The notes beneath the pieces were generated by a model. It saw only the letters and a list, made by a program, of their open reading frames with translations, made no database searches and was not told the DNA's origin. From Parabacteroides timonensis (GTDB lineage Bacteria; Bacteroidota; Bacteroidia; Bacteroidales; Tannerellaceae), in assembly GCF_900128505.1 (NCBI RefSeq), contig NZ_LT669941.1:3828728-3892727 (forward strand): a stretch of 64,000 nt of DNA. Reading direction: 5' to 3'. The stretch's first letter is position 1. The number at the start of each line of letters is the position of its first letter. Shown one piece after another: positions 14,957 to 23,316 of the stretch. A program made the position numbers and the translations under genes.

Positions 14957-16918
14957 TCAGTACTCCCAAAGGAACGTTTCAATAGACCCTTCTTTCTCCA
15001 ATGGGGTTTCCAAATGTTGATTGATTCGTTCTTTCAAACGCTGTTTACGCTTAGTTACAGATGAAGGAGAAATACCCATCAATGTGGATAGCTGTGAATT
15101 ACTTAAATGTAGTTTTATTAAGCAACAGACTTGAAGGTCACTATTTGTTAAGGAAGAAAAATCTTTCTGTAAACGATTAATAAGATTGGGATAGACTATT
15201 TCTATTGATTCAAATATTTCCAGCCATTGAGATTCCTGAATACATTTAGGGGTAACCTTTAAGCGATTTAACAATTCAATCTGCTTAACCAGTTGATTAC
15301 AAAGGTATTTTTCACGGTCATATAGTATCGCGTTTTTAGTAACTAACTGTTTATATGCCTTCAGTTCTTCCCCTCTTTCTTGCAAATTGGAGACATACTT
15401 TTCTATATCTTCATGTAAAGACTTATTCTGAGTCTGTAACAAAACATTTCTATTTCGGATTTTTTCAATCTCCATTGTCAGACCATCAATATGCTTTTGC
15501 AAATCAAAAGTCGTTTCCACTTGTGAAGATAGCGATTCTATCAGGCTCTCTTTTTGACGTATTACATCCTCATTCTCATGTAATTGAATCGAATGCAACT
15601 GCAACTGATCAAAAGTCTCTTCCATTTGTAAAGACAATGATTCTATCAAATTCTCATTTTGACGTATTACATCCTCATTCTCATGCAATTGAATCAGATG
15701 TGACTGCAGCTGATCTTTTACATTTTTAATAGCACGTTCTTTATTGAGTAACTTTCGCTGATATAAGAATATCAGGACGCCTATTACAAACAAAAATATC
15801 ACCAATCCCCACAATGCTATTTTTTCTATTTTCCCTTTCTCTATTGTCAACCGGTTATTTATATTCAACAACTTCTCTTGATCATACTTAGACTGAATTT
15901 CTACTATTTTCGTACAACGATCGATATTCTCTACAGAATCCGTATATAACCAATACTGATCATTATATTCGATTGCTTCTTTATATTTTCCAAAATCTCT
16001 ACATAAATAATATAGGCTCTTAGAGGCATCCTGTTTTGTGTAAATATTAGTAGTCTTCAACGCCTTCTCTAAATAATAATAGGACGAATCAAATTGTGCC
16101 ATTAATCGATACGTATCTCCCATTCCTAAATATGTTTGAGCCAAAGTAGAAGAACCGTTTTTTTCATCTATATCTATTACCTTCTTAAGATAATATAAAG
16201 AAGAATCTAACTTTGCCGTCCCAGTATACACTGCAGCCAATTCATTATAAGCAAAGGATAAAGCTTCCTCATTTTTAGATTGATTCGCAACCTCTATAGC
16301 TTTTTTATAATAATCAACAGCTTTCTCCATATTTCCACAAATGGCAGAAGCACGTCCCAGGTAAGACAAAGAGTAAGAGATTATTAAACTATCACCCATT
16401 AAGACTGAATAATCATAAGCTGCTTTATACGCTTCTGATGTTTGGGAACACAAATTCCTATAAAGATATAACGTACCCAAATGAGTATTTATTAAATGAA
16501 GTAAATTATAATCCGTTGTACCTTTAGCCACATCCCTCGCCCGCAAATAATACTCAGTTGCCTCATCCGGATTATCCATATCATAGTTAACCCGTCCTTC
16601 ATAATATAACGCAGTCGCTTTTCTCGCCGGATCATCCTGCTTTTCAAAATAATTCAATGCAATATTGATCAGGGAATCGGAAGTATGTTTTATAAAATTC
16701 TTATCACGCGCTTGAGTGATAAGCAAACACCATGTAGCATATTGAAGTTTGTCTGATGGAGAAGGCACTTTCATTGAATCCAGAATCATCAAAGCACTAT
16801 CGGGATGGCATTGCATCAACGACTCAGCACAAGATAGTTCAGGTGATAAATCTTTAGGACGATCATTACACATCACTAAAAAAGATAAACACAATATCAG
16901 AACAAAAACATTCCTCAT
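14957..16918 (-). CDS. TPR / transmembrane / coiled-coil regulator with C-terminal HTH
   Basis: A 653-residue protein. A lipoprotein-like signal (VFVLILCLSFLVMCNDRP) is followed by about six tetratricopeptide repeats (residues ~40-330), a transmembrane helix near 366-386, a coiled coil (~390-520) and a C-terminal helix-turn-helix of LuxR type (~590-635; SNSQLSTLMGISPSSVTKRK). This is a common Bacteroidetes one-piece membrane regulator design: periplasmic TPR sensor, cytoplasmic DNA-binding end. The coiled coil contains two near-identical 35-residue units encoded by a 105-bp tandem duplication. Its target genes are unknown. The adjacent lipoprotein gene is a candidate. The gene is AT-rich. Confidence 0.82.
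   Translation of the reverse strand: MRNVFVLILCLSFLVMCNDRPKDLSPELSCAESLMQCHPDSALMILDSMKVPSPSDKLQYATWCLLITQARDKNFIKHTSDSLINIALNYFEKQDDPARKATALYYEGRVNYDMDNPDEATEYYLRARDVAKGTTDYNLLHLINTHLGTLYLYRNLCSQTSEAYKAAYDYSVLMGDSLIISYSLSYLGRASAICGNMEKAVDYYKKAIEVANQSKNEEALSFAYNELAAVYTGTAKLDSSLYYLKKVIDIDEKNGSSTLAQTYLGMGDTYRLMAQFDSSYYYLEKALKTTNIYTKQDASKSLYYLCRDFGKYKEAIEYNDQYWLYTDSVENIDRCTKIVEIQSKYDQEKLLNINNRLTIEKGKIEKIALWGLVIFLFVIGVLIFLYQRKLLNKERAIKNVKDQLQSHLIQLHENEDVIRQNENLIESLSLQMEETFDQLQLHSIQLHENEDVIRQKESLIESLSSQVETTFDLQKHIDGLTMEIEKIRNRNVLLQTQNKSLHEDIEKYVSNLQERGEELKAYKQLVTKNAILYDREKYLCNQLVKQIELLNRLKVTPKCIQESQWLEIFESIEIVYPNLINRLQKDFSSLTNSDLQVCCLIKLHLSNSQLSTLMGISPSSVTKRKQRLKERINQHLETPLEKEGSIETFLWEY
15503..15712. 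repeat. 105-bp tandem duplication inside the TPR regulator gene
   Basis: Units 15503-15607 and 15608-15712 are highly similar DNA (both contain GACGTATTACATCCTCATTC). Each encodes 35 residues of coiled coil, with the shared core IQLHENEDVIRQ and ESL(S)LIESLS-type heptads. The length is 5 heptads, so an added or lost unit keeps both the reading frame and the coiled-coil register. Confidence 0.85.
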
Positions 16919-17041
16919 TTCTTGCTGATTATCACTTTCAATGCCTCTAAGGTATTAATTATTTCATAATATAAGTAATTATTCTTGCATTTTATTTATC
17001 GTCGACAAGTGTTTTATAAGTTATGATTAAAAGTCCTTCTT

Positions 17042-18034
17042 TCATTCTTCGACGATCATCCAATCCCCGATCGTCCGTGTAGCACTGTCAAAATTAATAC
17101 CGACCTTCACAATGCGCCGCCCGTCTTTGTTATAAGGAATCGCATATTGCCTGCTCTCGATTTGAGCCAAAGCCTCCGCGGCTGTTCCGTCATATTTAAA
17201 TTCTAAAACATAAATAGTATCCCGCATTTTTATAACTACATCCGCACGACCGACAGAACTCTTCACTTCCGTCTCCACATACATCCCCATCAGGCGGAAC
17301 AACAGGTAAAAGATAGTCTGATAATGTTTTTCAGTCTTGTTTTCCAAATCGTTCGGGATAGAAGCAAAGAAAGAACGAGTACGCTCCAAACAACCCTCGA
17401 TATCGCCTTTACGCAAATCGCGTATAAACGAAACGACATAAAAAGTATTGCTCTGCCCCGGCAATCCGATATAAGCGGGAAGCAACGATTCGATAAAGCC
17501 CTTACGCACCTCACCATTGGGATATGCCAACCAATAAGTTTGAAAGTCCGGATCATATCCTTTTATCGTTAAATAGCCGCTCTGATAGAGAACAGGTATA
17601 GGACTCGTGATACGTTCCGTCGGGGCGTCAAACTGTTCATCGGTAGCTTCCACCCCATCCAGCTCACGAACATCGAAGTCCACTTCCTGTAATAAATCGA
17701 TAAGAAAGGTAGGTGTCCCTGTAGAAAACCAATAATTCTTATATTCTTTCGAATTAAATGCATTAAACAAGCTGAACGGATTGTAAATATCCTCACAATG
17801 TTTGCTGAAATGATAGCCATCGTATTGCCGCTTCAAATGATCGCAAGCTGCCTCAAAAGTCTTCCCATTAGCCGCAGCCATCCATTCTGAGGATAAATAA
17901 CACATTCTAACGAAAGTAATGCATTGTATAAATATTGCATAATTATCCCTATATAGCGAACAATTCCCTGCATTGTGTTGTATATTTGTCTCTATCCTTT
18001 TTGGTTGCCGATAATTATCGACAGGCCTGCTCAC
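17042..18034 (-). pseudogene. Truncated AAA-ATPase-like / PD-(D/E)XK nuclease-domain gene (N-terminal ATPase lost)
   Basis: From about position 17890 leftward the frame matches the C-terminal half of the common Bacteroides ATPase/nuclease family. It begins GKTFEAACDHLKRQYDGYHF and YNPFSLFNAFNSKEYKNYWF, and ends with the PD-(D/E)XK core GRADVVIKMRDTIYVLEFKY. The family's N-terminal ATPase domain with Walker motifs (about 200 residues) is missing. The first ~50 residues of the open frame have no similarity to the family; they run over a promoter and tandem repeats belonging to the divergent HU-like gene and are probably not translated. I read this as a remnant; a stand-alone nuclease domain is less likely. 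Confidence 0.7.
17981..17988 (+). promoter_or_regulatory. -7 promoter element for the HU-like gene
   Basis: TATATTTG matches TAnnTTTG. The predicted start near 17,995 would give a ~170-base leader before the HU-like ATG at 18166, and this leader contains the 22-bp tandem repeats. No clear TTTG is found at the ideal distance upstream, so the site is moderate in strength. Confidence 0.5.
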
Positions 18035-18092
18035 AATTGTCGACAGGCTTGTTCATAATTATCGACAGGCTTGCCCACAATTGTCGACAAGC
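18013..18092. repeat. 22-bp tandem repeat, about 3.6 copies
   Basis: Units start at 18013, 18035, 18057 and 18079 (partial). The consensus is AATTRTCGACAGGCYTGYYC plus two more bases. The fifth base alternates A, G, A, G between units, so there is also a 44-bp higher-order period. Each unit holds a TCGACA core. It lies in the probable leader of the HU-like gene. Confidence 0.9.
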
Positions 18093-18165
18093 AATTATGT
18101 CGGCAGGAAACCAAAGTGACATCACATTGTTTTTACAGACACATTAGTATAAAACAAGAATAAGA

Positions 18166-18750
18166 ATGGGAATAAAATTCAAAGTGCATGAGACACCGCA
18201 GCCGAAGAACCGGCCAGGAAAGAAATTAAGTCATGCACGGGCAGTATCCGACGGTACAGCAAAAATGGACTATCTATGCAAAATGATCTGCTCCCGGTCT
18301 ACAATCTCCTCGGCAGACGTAAAAGCGGTGCTCGACTCTTTTGCATGGGCCATCACCCTATGCCTAAAAAGCGGGCAGCATGTGGAACTGGAGGAACTGG
18401 GGTATTTCTCACCTTCACTCCGTACCCAGCCGTCGGCCGACGGAAAGAAAATGACGGTTATGGTGGACGGAGTAAATTTCCGTTGCTCGGAAAAGCTGAA
18501 AGAAGGATTAAGAAATGCAGAACTCGAACATGTTAAAACTCCGGCTAAGCTGACACTCGACGAACGGGAAAAGAAGATGCTGGATTTCCTGCAACGAAAC
18601 AAGCGGATTTCAACACTCGACTATGCAGAATTGAACGGCTGTTCACGTTATCGTGCCACTGCCGATATAAAACTATTTGTCGAAAAAGGTGTTCTTTCTA
18701 AAATAGGAGGCGGAACGCATGTCATGTATGTATTACCGATTAATAATTAA
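18166..18750 (+). CDS. HU-like DNA-binding protein with C-terminal winged-helix-type domain
   Basis: A 194-residue protein of the Bacteroidetes HU/HIG family. Residues ~30-125 have the HU-like fold (DYLCKMICSRSTISSADVKA, then VELEELGYFSPSLRTQ), with a basic N-terminus (RPGKKLSHARA). Residues ~130-194 add a DeoR-like helix-turn-helix (TLDEREKKMLDFLQRNKRIS, then YAELNGCSRYRATADIKLF and a wing GVLSKIGGGTHVMYVL). It should bind DNA as a nucleoid-type or local regulator. It is followed after 7 bases by the M16 protease gene, so the two may be co-transcribed. Confidence 0.85.
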   Translation: MGIKFKVHETPQPKNRPGKKLSHARAVSDGTAKMDYLCKMICSRSTISSADVKAVLDSFAWAITLCLKSGQHVELEELGYFSPSLRTQPSADGKKMTVMVDGVNFRCSEKLKEGLRNAELEHVKTPAKLTLDEREKKMLDFLQRNKRISTLDYAELNGCSRYRATADIKLFVEKGVLSKIGGGTHVMYVLPINN

Positions 18751-18757
18751 TAACCGA

Positions 18758-21568
18758 ATGAAACAAAAACGATTTTTAATCTATTCCCTGTTAAGTTTTT
18801 TCTGCCTCTTCCAACTGGCAGCACAACAGGAAATGCAACCACTGCCTATCGATCCGCAGGTTCGCTACGGTAAACTGTCGAACGGATTGACGTATTATAT
18901 CCGTCACAACGAACTTCCCAAAGAACGGGCCGACTTCTATATTGCGCAAAACGTAGGCTCCATGTTGGAAGAAGAGAACCAGCGCGGACTGGCCCACTTC
19001 CTGGAACACATGGCTTTCAACGGATCAAAAAACTTTCCGGATAAAGGAATGGACGAATTCACCGAGAGTGTAGGTATGCGCGGCGGCGAAAATTTCAATG
19101 CTTATACCAGCTTCGATGAGACAGTGTATATGATCATGAACGCTCCGGTCACCCGTGAAAGTGTAGTAGACTCCTGCCTGTTGATCCTGCATGACTGGTC
19201 GGGTTTCATCACACTGGCCGATTCCGCCATAGAGAAAGAACGCGGCGTGATCCGTGAAGAATGGCGTACGCGCCAGGATGCGCAGGCACGTCTCTGGGAA
19301 CAGCAACTACCGAAGATGTATCCGGACAGCCGTTATGCCCACCGCATGCCGATCGGAACGATCGATGTGATCAACAACTTCAAACCGAACGAACTACGCG
19401 ACTACTACCACAAATGGTATCGCCCCGACCTACAGGCTATTATCATCGTTGGCGACATCGACGTCGATAAAGTGGAAGCAGCCGTTAAAAAGATCTTTGC
19501 CGATATCCCGGCTCCGGTAAACCCGGCTCCCCGCGAAATGTTCGAAGTGGCAGACAACGATATGCCGCTGATCTCCATTGCTACCGATAAGGAGGCTTCA
19601 AACACGATCCTGTCTATCTTCTACAAACATGAAAAGATGCCGCAGGATATGTATGGTACGATTGCCGGAGTGGTAAAAGATTATATCCAGAGCGTAGCAG
19701 CCACGATGATGAACGAACGTTTCAACGAAATGGTACAGAAAGCCAATCCCCCGTTCGTTGCTGCACAAGCTTCAGACGGCGATTATATGATATCGAAAAC
19801 AAAAGGTGCCTGGTCGGTAGCCGCATTGGTTAAAGACAATGAAGTGGACTCTGCCATGAATGCGCTGGTCACAGAGACAGAACGCGTAAAACGTTTCGGT
19901 TTCACTCCTTCTGAGTATGATCGGGCACGCATTAATGTGCTCAAACAATACGAATCGCTCTACAACGACCGCGACAAACAACGTAACAGTGCCTTCACCA
20001 ACGAATATGTACGCCACTTTACCGAAGGTGGATATATTCCGGGTATTGAAACGGAATACGCGTTGATCGGGCAGATCGCCCAGGCTGTTCCGGTTGAACA
20101 GGTCAACAAATATATCCAGGATATGATCGGCGAACGGAATATCGTTATCAGCCTGACCGGTCCGGAAAAAGAAGGTGTCACCTATCCTACCGACGAACAG
20201 CTGCTCCGCGATTTTATGAAAGCACAACGCATTCCGGTAGAGCCTTATAAGGAAACACTTTCGAACGAACCTTTGATCTCGGAACTACCAGCCCCAGGTA
20301 AAATCACGGATAGCAAAGAAGATCCGTTGTTCGGTGCCACCGTATTGACCTTAAATAACGGCATTAAAGTAGTACTGAAACATACCGATTTCAAAAAGGA
20401 CGAGATCATTATGACGGCAACCAGCTCGGGCGGAAGTACCTTATTCGGAAATAAGGATATCGACAACCTGAAAGTATTCAACGAAGTCATCGACCTCGGC
20501 GGTTTGGGAAATTTCTCGGCTATCGACCTCAACAAGATGCTGGCCGGCAAGAAAGTATCCTGTTCTACTTCGCTCGGAATGGATAGCGAAAACGTAAACG
20601 GCTCCTCCACTCCTTCCGACCTGAAGACATTATTCGAATTGATCTACCTCAATTTCACGGCTCCGCGTATGGATGAAGAAGCATACAAATCTTTTGAAAA
20701 CCGTATGATTGCCCAGCTGAAAAATGTGGAACTGAATCCGATGGTAGCCTTCAGCGACTCACTGACGAAAGCTATTTATAATAATAACCCGCGCGCCATG
20801 CGTATCGATCCGGCTGATTTCAAGAATATCAGCTATCCGCGTATCATGGAAATGTACAAGGAACGCTTCGGCGATGCCTCCGGTTTTGTCTTTACTTTCG
20901 TAGGAAACATCAATACCGACAGTATCCGTCCATTGGTAGAACAATATCTGGCAACTCTGCCCGCCAACGGTAAAATAGAACAGGGAAATGTAAAAGAGGT
21001 TCCGGCCATCCGTAAAGGTGAATACATAAATCGTTTCAAACGTCAGATGGAAACCCCTAAAGCTTCCGTCGTAAACTTCTATTCCGGAGAAATGGATTAC
21101 AACCTGGAAAACATCATCACGGCCACCATGTTGAAACAGGTGCTCGACCTGGTGTATATGGAAAAGGTACGTGAAGAAGAAGGCGGCACATACGGTGTAC
21201 AGACCTCTGCCCGTATCTCTTCTTTCCCCAAAGGACAAACCTTCCTGCAGGCTTATTTCGACACCGATCCTGACAAACGGGAACAGATGAACACAATCGT
21301 ACGCAACGAACTGAAACGTATCTCCGATATCGGTCCGCGTCCGGAAGATTTCAAAAAGACGCAGGACAATATCCTGAAACGTCATGCAGAGAACCAGCAG
21401 GAAAATGGTTACTGGCTGAATACGCTGGATAATTATTACTACAAAGGATTCGACGCCGCAACGAAATATGTCGAAACAGTCAACAGCATCACTCCTGCCA
21501 AAATACAGGCCTTCACCAAAAAGCTACTTGGCCAGGGAAATAGTATCGAGGTGGTGATGGAGCCGTAA
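18758..21568 (+). CDS. M16-family zinc metalloprotease (pitrilysin/insulinase type), exported
   Basis: A 936-residue protein starting MKQKRFLIYSLLSFFCLFQL...AAQQ, a clear Sec signal. The inverted zinc motif HFLEH (His80-Glu83-His84) is in RGLAHFLEHMAFNGSKNF; the distal glutamate is in the AIEKERGVIREEW segment about 75 residues later. The second half is a degenerate M16 domain (ending around the EEEGGTYGVQTSARISSFPK segment), giving the two-halves clamshell of the family. An in-frame ATG at 18719 exists, but it overlaps the HU-like gene and lacks the signal; the ATG at 18758 is preferred. It likely degrades peptides in the periplasm. GC content is high like that of the pigment operon. Confidence 0.93.
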   Translation: MKQKRFLIYSLLSFFCLFQLAAQQEMQPLPIDPQVRYGKLSNGLTYYIRHNELPKERADFYIAQNVGSMLEEENQRGLAHFLEHMAFNGSKNFPDKGMDEFTESVGMRGGENFNAYTSFDETVYMIMNAPVTRESVVDSCLLILHDWSGFITLADSAIEKERGVIREEWRTRQDAQARLWEQQLPKMYPDSRYAHRMPIGTIDVINNFKPNELRDYYHKWYRPDLQAIIIVGDIDVDKVEAAVKKIFADIPAPVNPAPREMFEVADNDMPLISIATDKEASNTILSIFYKHEKMPQDMYGTIAGVVKDYIQSVAATMMNERFNEMVQKANPPFVAAQASDGDYMISKTKGAWSVAALVKDNEVDSAMNALVTETERVKRFGFTPSEYDRARINVLKQYESLYNDRDKQRNSAFTNEYVRHFTEGGYIPGIETEYALIGQIAQAVPVEQVNKYIQDMIGERNIVISLTGPEKEGVTYPTDEQLLRDFMKAQRIPVEPYKETLSNEPLISELPAPGKITDSKEDPLFGATVLTLNNGIKVVLKHTDFKKDEIIMTATSSGGSTLFGNKDIDNLKVFNEVIDLGGLGNFSAIDLNKMLAGKKVSCSTSLGMDSENVNGSSTPSDLKTLFELIYLNFTAPRMDEEAYKSFENRMIAQLKNVELNPMVAFSDSLTKAIYNNNPRAMRIDPADFKNISYPRIMEMYKERFGDASGFVFTFVGNINTDSIRPLVEQYLATLPANGKIEQGNVKEVPAIRKGEYINRFKRQMETPKASVVNFYSGEMDYNLENIITATMLKQVLDLVYMEKVREEEGGTYGVQTSARISSFPKGQTFLQAYFDTDPDKREQMNTIVRNELKRISDIGPRPEDFKKTQDNILKRHAENQQENGYWLNTLDNYYYKGFDAATKYVETVNSITPAKIQAFTKKLLGQGNSIEVVMEP

Positions 21569-21582
21569 TACGATATAACATT

Positions 21583-21641
21583 CGCCAAATTTAAAATAAG
21601 AAAGTATCTCATACGAGTTCTGTCCTATTTTAAATTTGGCG
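21583..21641. terminator. Bidirectional hairpin terminator
   Basis: CGCCAAATTTAAAATA (21583-21598) and TATTTTAAATTTGGCG (21626-21641) pair perfectly over 16 bp. It separates the convergent M16 protease (ends 21568) and ATPase (ends 21671) genes. T-rich tracts follow on both sides. Confidence 0.75.
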
Positions 21642-21670
21642 ATTTTAACCTTCTATTATTTAACAAATAT

Positions 21671-22876
21671 CTAATAAAGTAATCCAAACATCCAAAGCGG
21701 AATTCTGTTATGATGTCCCACTTCCGTACCATCTACCGCCAAAAAACTATCGGAAACATCTTTTATCTGGTCAAACGTTTTTGTCCGCCCACCGACCTCG
21801 AATAAATAATGACGATCGACATAAAAATCACCTTGACGAGGTAATAATAATTCATGATAAACACTCAACTGATTAAAAAAGAAAGTCTCTCTCAATGTTC
21901 CAATATCAGTATTTGAAGATAATGCATACATTAAATTAGAATTATCCAAATAAATTTTATCGGGCCGTGAAAGACTCTTATAGTTTTTTACCTGGGTGGT
22001 CAACAACGCTAACAATCCGCCCCTTTCCAATGCATATAACATCTTCAAGCCCTGCTCCCTGTTTGTTTCCAACTCTTTATAGAGTTCGTTCATTTTAGGT
22101 GTATGTGGAACTCTCTCTACTAATATCATTAACAATTTCTTTACCTTTTGCGTAGTAACATATTGTACATCTTCCACGGCCGGCAAGTCTGATTCAATCA
22201 CTTGCCTGACAACTTCCTGCAATCTAAAATCATATCCTTCATAAGTATCTTTATAAAACGGATAATAACCGGTTCGGAGATATTTTTCAAATAAAGGGAG
22301 TATCTTAACCTGCTCTGTTACTCCGGATGCAATAGCCACATGGTTCTGCAAGATCTCTTCCAGAGAATATGCCGGTATCTTCATTCCGCATTCAAACTCC
22401 AGAAATTCCCTGAATGAAAGCCCAGCCAATTGATAAACCATCTGACGTCTGGATAGATCACCTTGTTGTATGTCAATCTCTAACATAGATGAACCAGTAT
22501 ATGCAACATGTAAATCCGGATAATCATCATTCAGATTTTTCAACATCGTTTGCCACTGTGGAAATCTATGCACTTCATCAAGAAAAAGATAAGTACCTCC
22601 ATGCGTATAGTGATACTCTACCAAATCATCCAAGGAATGAGTGGTAAACCATAAATTATCTAATGACACATACAAAGCACGATCAGTCTGATCAAAATTC
22701 CGTTTGATATGTTGAAGCATTAGCGTTGTTTTCCCTACACCTCTTGCACCCTTGATACCTATAAGCTTATCATTCCAATTAATTTTTTCATAAAGAAACC
22801 TAGTGAAGGACATAGGAGTTTCTTTCAGTTTTCTCCGATAGCCCCGATAAATCTTTTCGATGTCTTTTTCTTCCAT
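21671..22876 (-). CDS. AAA-14/DUF4143-type ATPase
   Basis: A ~401-residue ATPase. Walker A is GARGVGKTTLM and Walker B is YLFLDEVHRFPQW, with sensor 1 in VAYTGSSMLEID. The C-terminal half (DRHYLFEVGGRTKTFDQIKD) is the DUF4143 region, which has a remnant restriction-endonuclease-like fold. This family is abundant in Bacteroides; its function is poorly known, and the proteins are often lost, duplicated or fragmented. A GTG start at 22898-22900 is possible, but it overlaps the -7 promoter element, so ATG 22876 (MEEKDIEK) is preferred. A dead fragment of a similar ATPase lies at 13585-13795. Confidence 0.85.
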   Translation of the reverse strand: MEEKDIEKIYRGYRRKLKETPMSFTRFLYEKINWNDKLIGIKGARGVGKTTLMLQHIKRNFDQTDRALYVSLDNLWFTTHSLDDLVEYHYTHGGTYLFLDEVHRFPQWQTMLKNLNDDYPDLHVAYTGSSMLEIDIQQGDLSRRQMVYQLAGLSFREFLEFECGMKIPAYSLEEILQNHVAIASGVTEQVKILPLFEKYLRTGYYPFYKDTYEGYDFRLQEVVRQVIESDLPAVEDVQYVTTQKVKKLLMILVERVPHTPKMNELYKELETNREQGLKMLYALERGGLLALLTTQVKNYKSLSRPDKIYLDNSNLMYALSSNTDIGTLRETFFFNQLSVYHELLLPRQGDFYVDRHYLFEVGGRTKTFDQIKDVSDSFLAVDGTEVGHHNRIPLWMFGLLY

Positions 22877-22899
22877 TTTATTGTCTTCTTGTTCTAGCA

Positions 22900-22907
22900 C
22901 AAATATA
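22900..22907 (-). promoter_or_regulatory. -7 promoter element of the DUF4143 ATPase gene
   Basis: TATATTTG on the minus strand fits TAnnTTTG and predicts a start about 16 bases before ATG 22876. Upstream, a 19-bp sequence (TCTCACAAAGTCTTTTTTT and its near copy) occurs twice, at 22917-22935 and 22949-22967. Confidence 0.5.
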
Positions 22908-22916
22908 GAAAATAAA

Positions 22917-23316
22917 TCTCACAAAGTCTTTTTTTAGAAAAAAAACAATCTTACAAAGTCTTTTTTGAAGCAAATATCTCAGAAATTTCAAAGAATTACT
23001 CTATCTCTGTTCTCAAAAATGATATGCAGGAACCATTTTTATCCGCTTGCCGTCTTTCTCAAAAGCGTCACTTTGACTCATTGTAACGATTGTTCTATCA
23101 AAAACACGCAAGTTTTCTCATATTTTAAATTGGTGATTTTATTGGAATATCGTTCTCCTTATTTTACTTTTGTAGTGAAAACTAAAATAACGAGTACATA
23201 AAATAATTAGGAAATCGATCAACCAACGTTTTAAAAGAGATTACAGATGGAAAACGTGGACGGATCTATATCTTAAAAAACATGTAGAGATATTCAAATA
23301 ATATAAAACCACGAAT
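22917..23316. other. Intergenic region with direct repeats, a promoter and a possible Fic relic
   Basis: This 400-base AT-rich gap holds the imperfect 32-bp direct repeat at 22917-22967. At 23121-23140 it has TATTTTAAATTGGTGATTTT, close to the right arm of the terminator at 21,626. A TACTTTTG -7 element lies at 23165-23172. Near 23243-23286 the plus strand reads VLKEITDGKRGRIYILKNM before a stop, which resembles the C-terminal tail of Fic-family proteins (KEIT..KR.R.Y...YL). That last reading is tentative. Confidence 0.4.
23165..23172 (+). promoter_or_regulatory. -7 promoter element for the MBL-fold hydrolase gene
   Basis: TACTTTTG matches TAnnTTTG. A TTGG about 19 bases upstream (near 23,143) may serve as the -33 element. 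The leader to the ATG at 23317 would be about 135 bases. Confidence 0.5.

Noticed and set aside
18013..18092. Possible CRISPR array
   Set aside because: The 22-bp units are directly adjacent with no spacers, and no cas genes are present.
20759..21385. 208-codon minus-strand open frame inside the M16 protease gene
   Set aside because: It is fully antisense to a well-supported protease gene and has no signal, motif or spacing that suggests expression.
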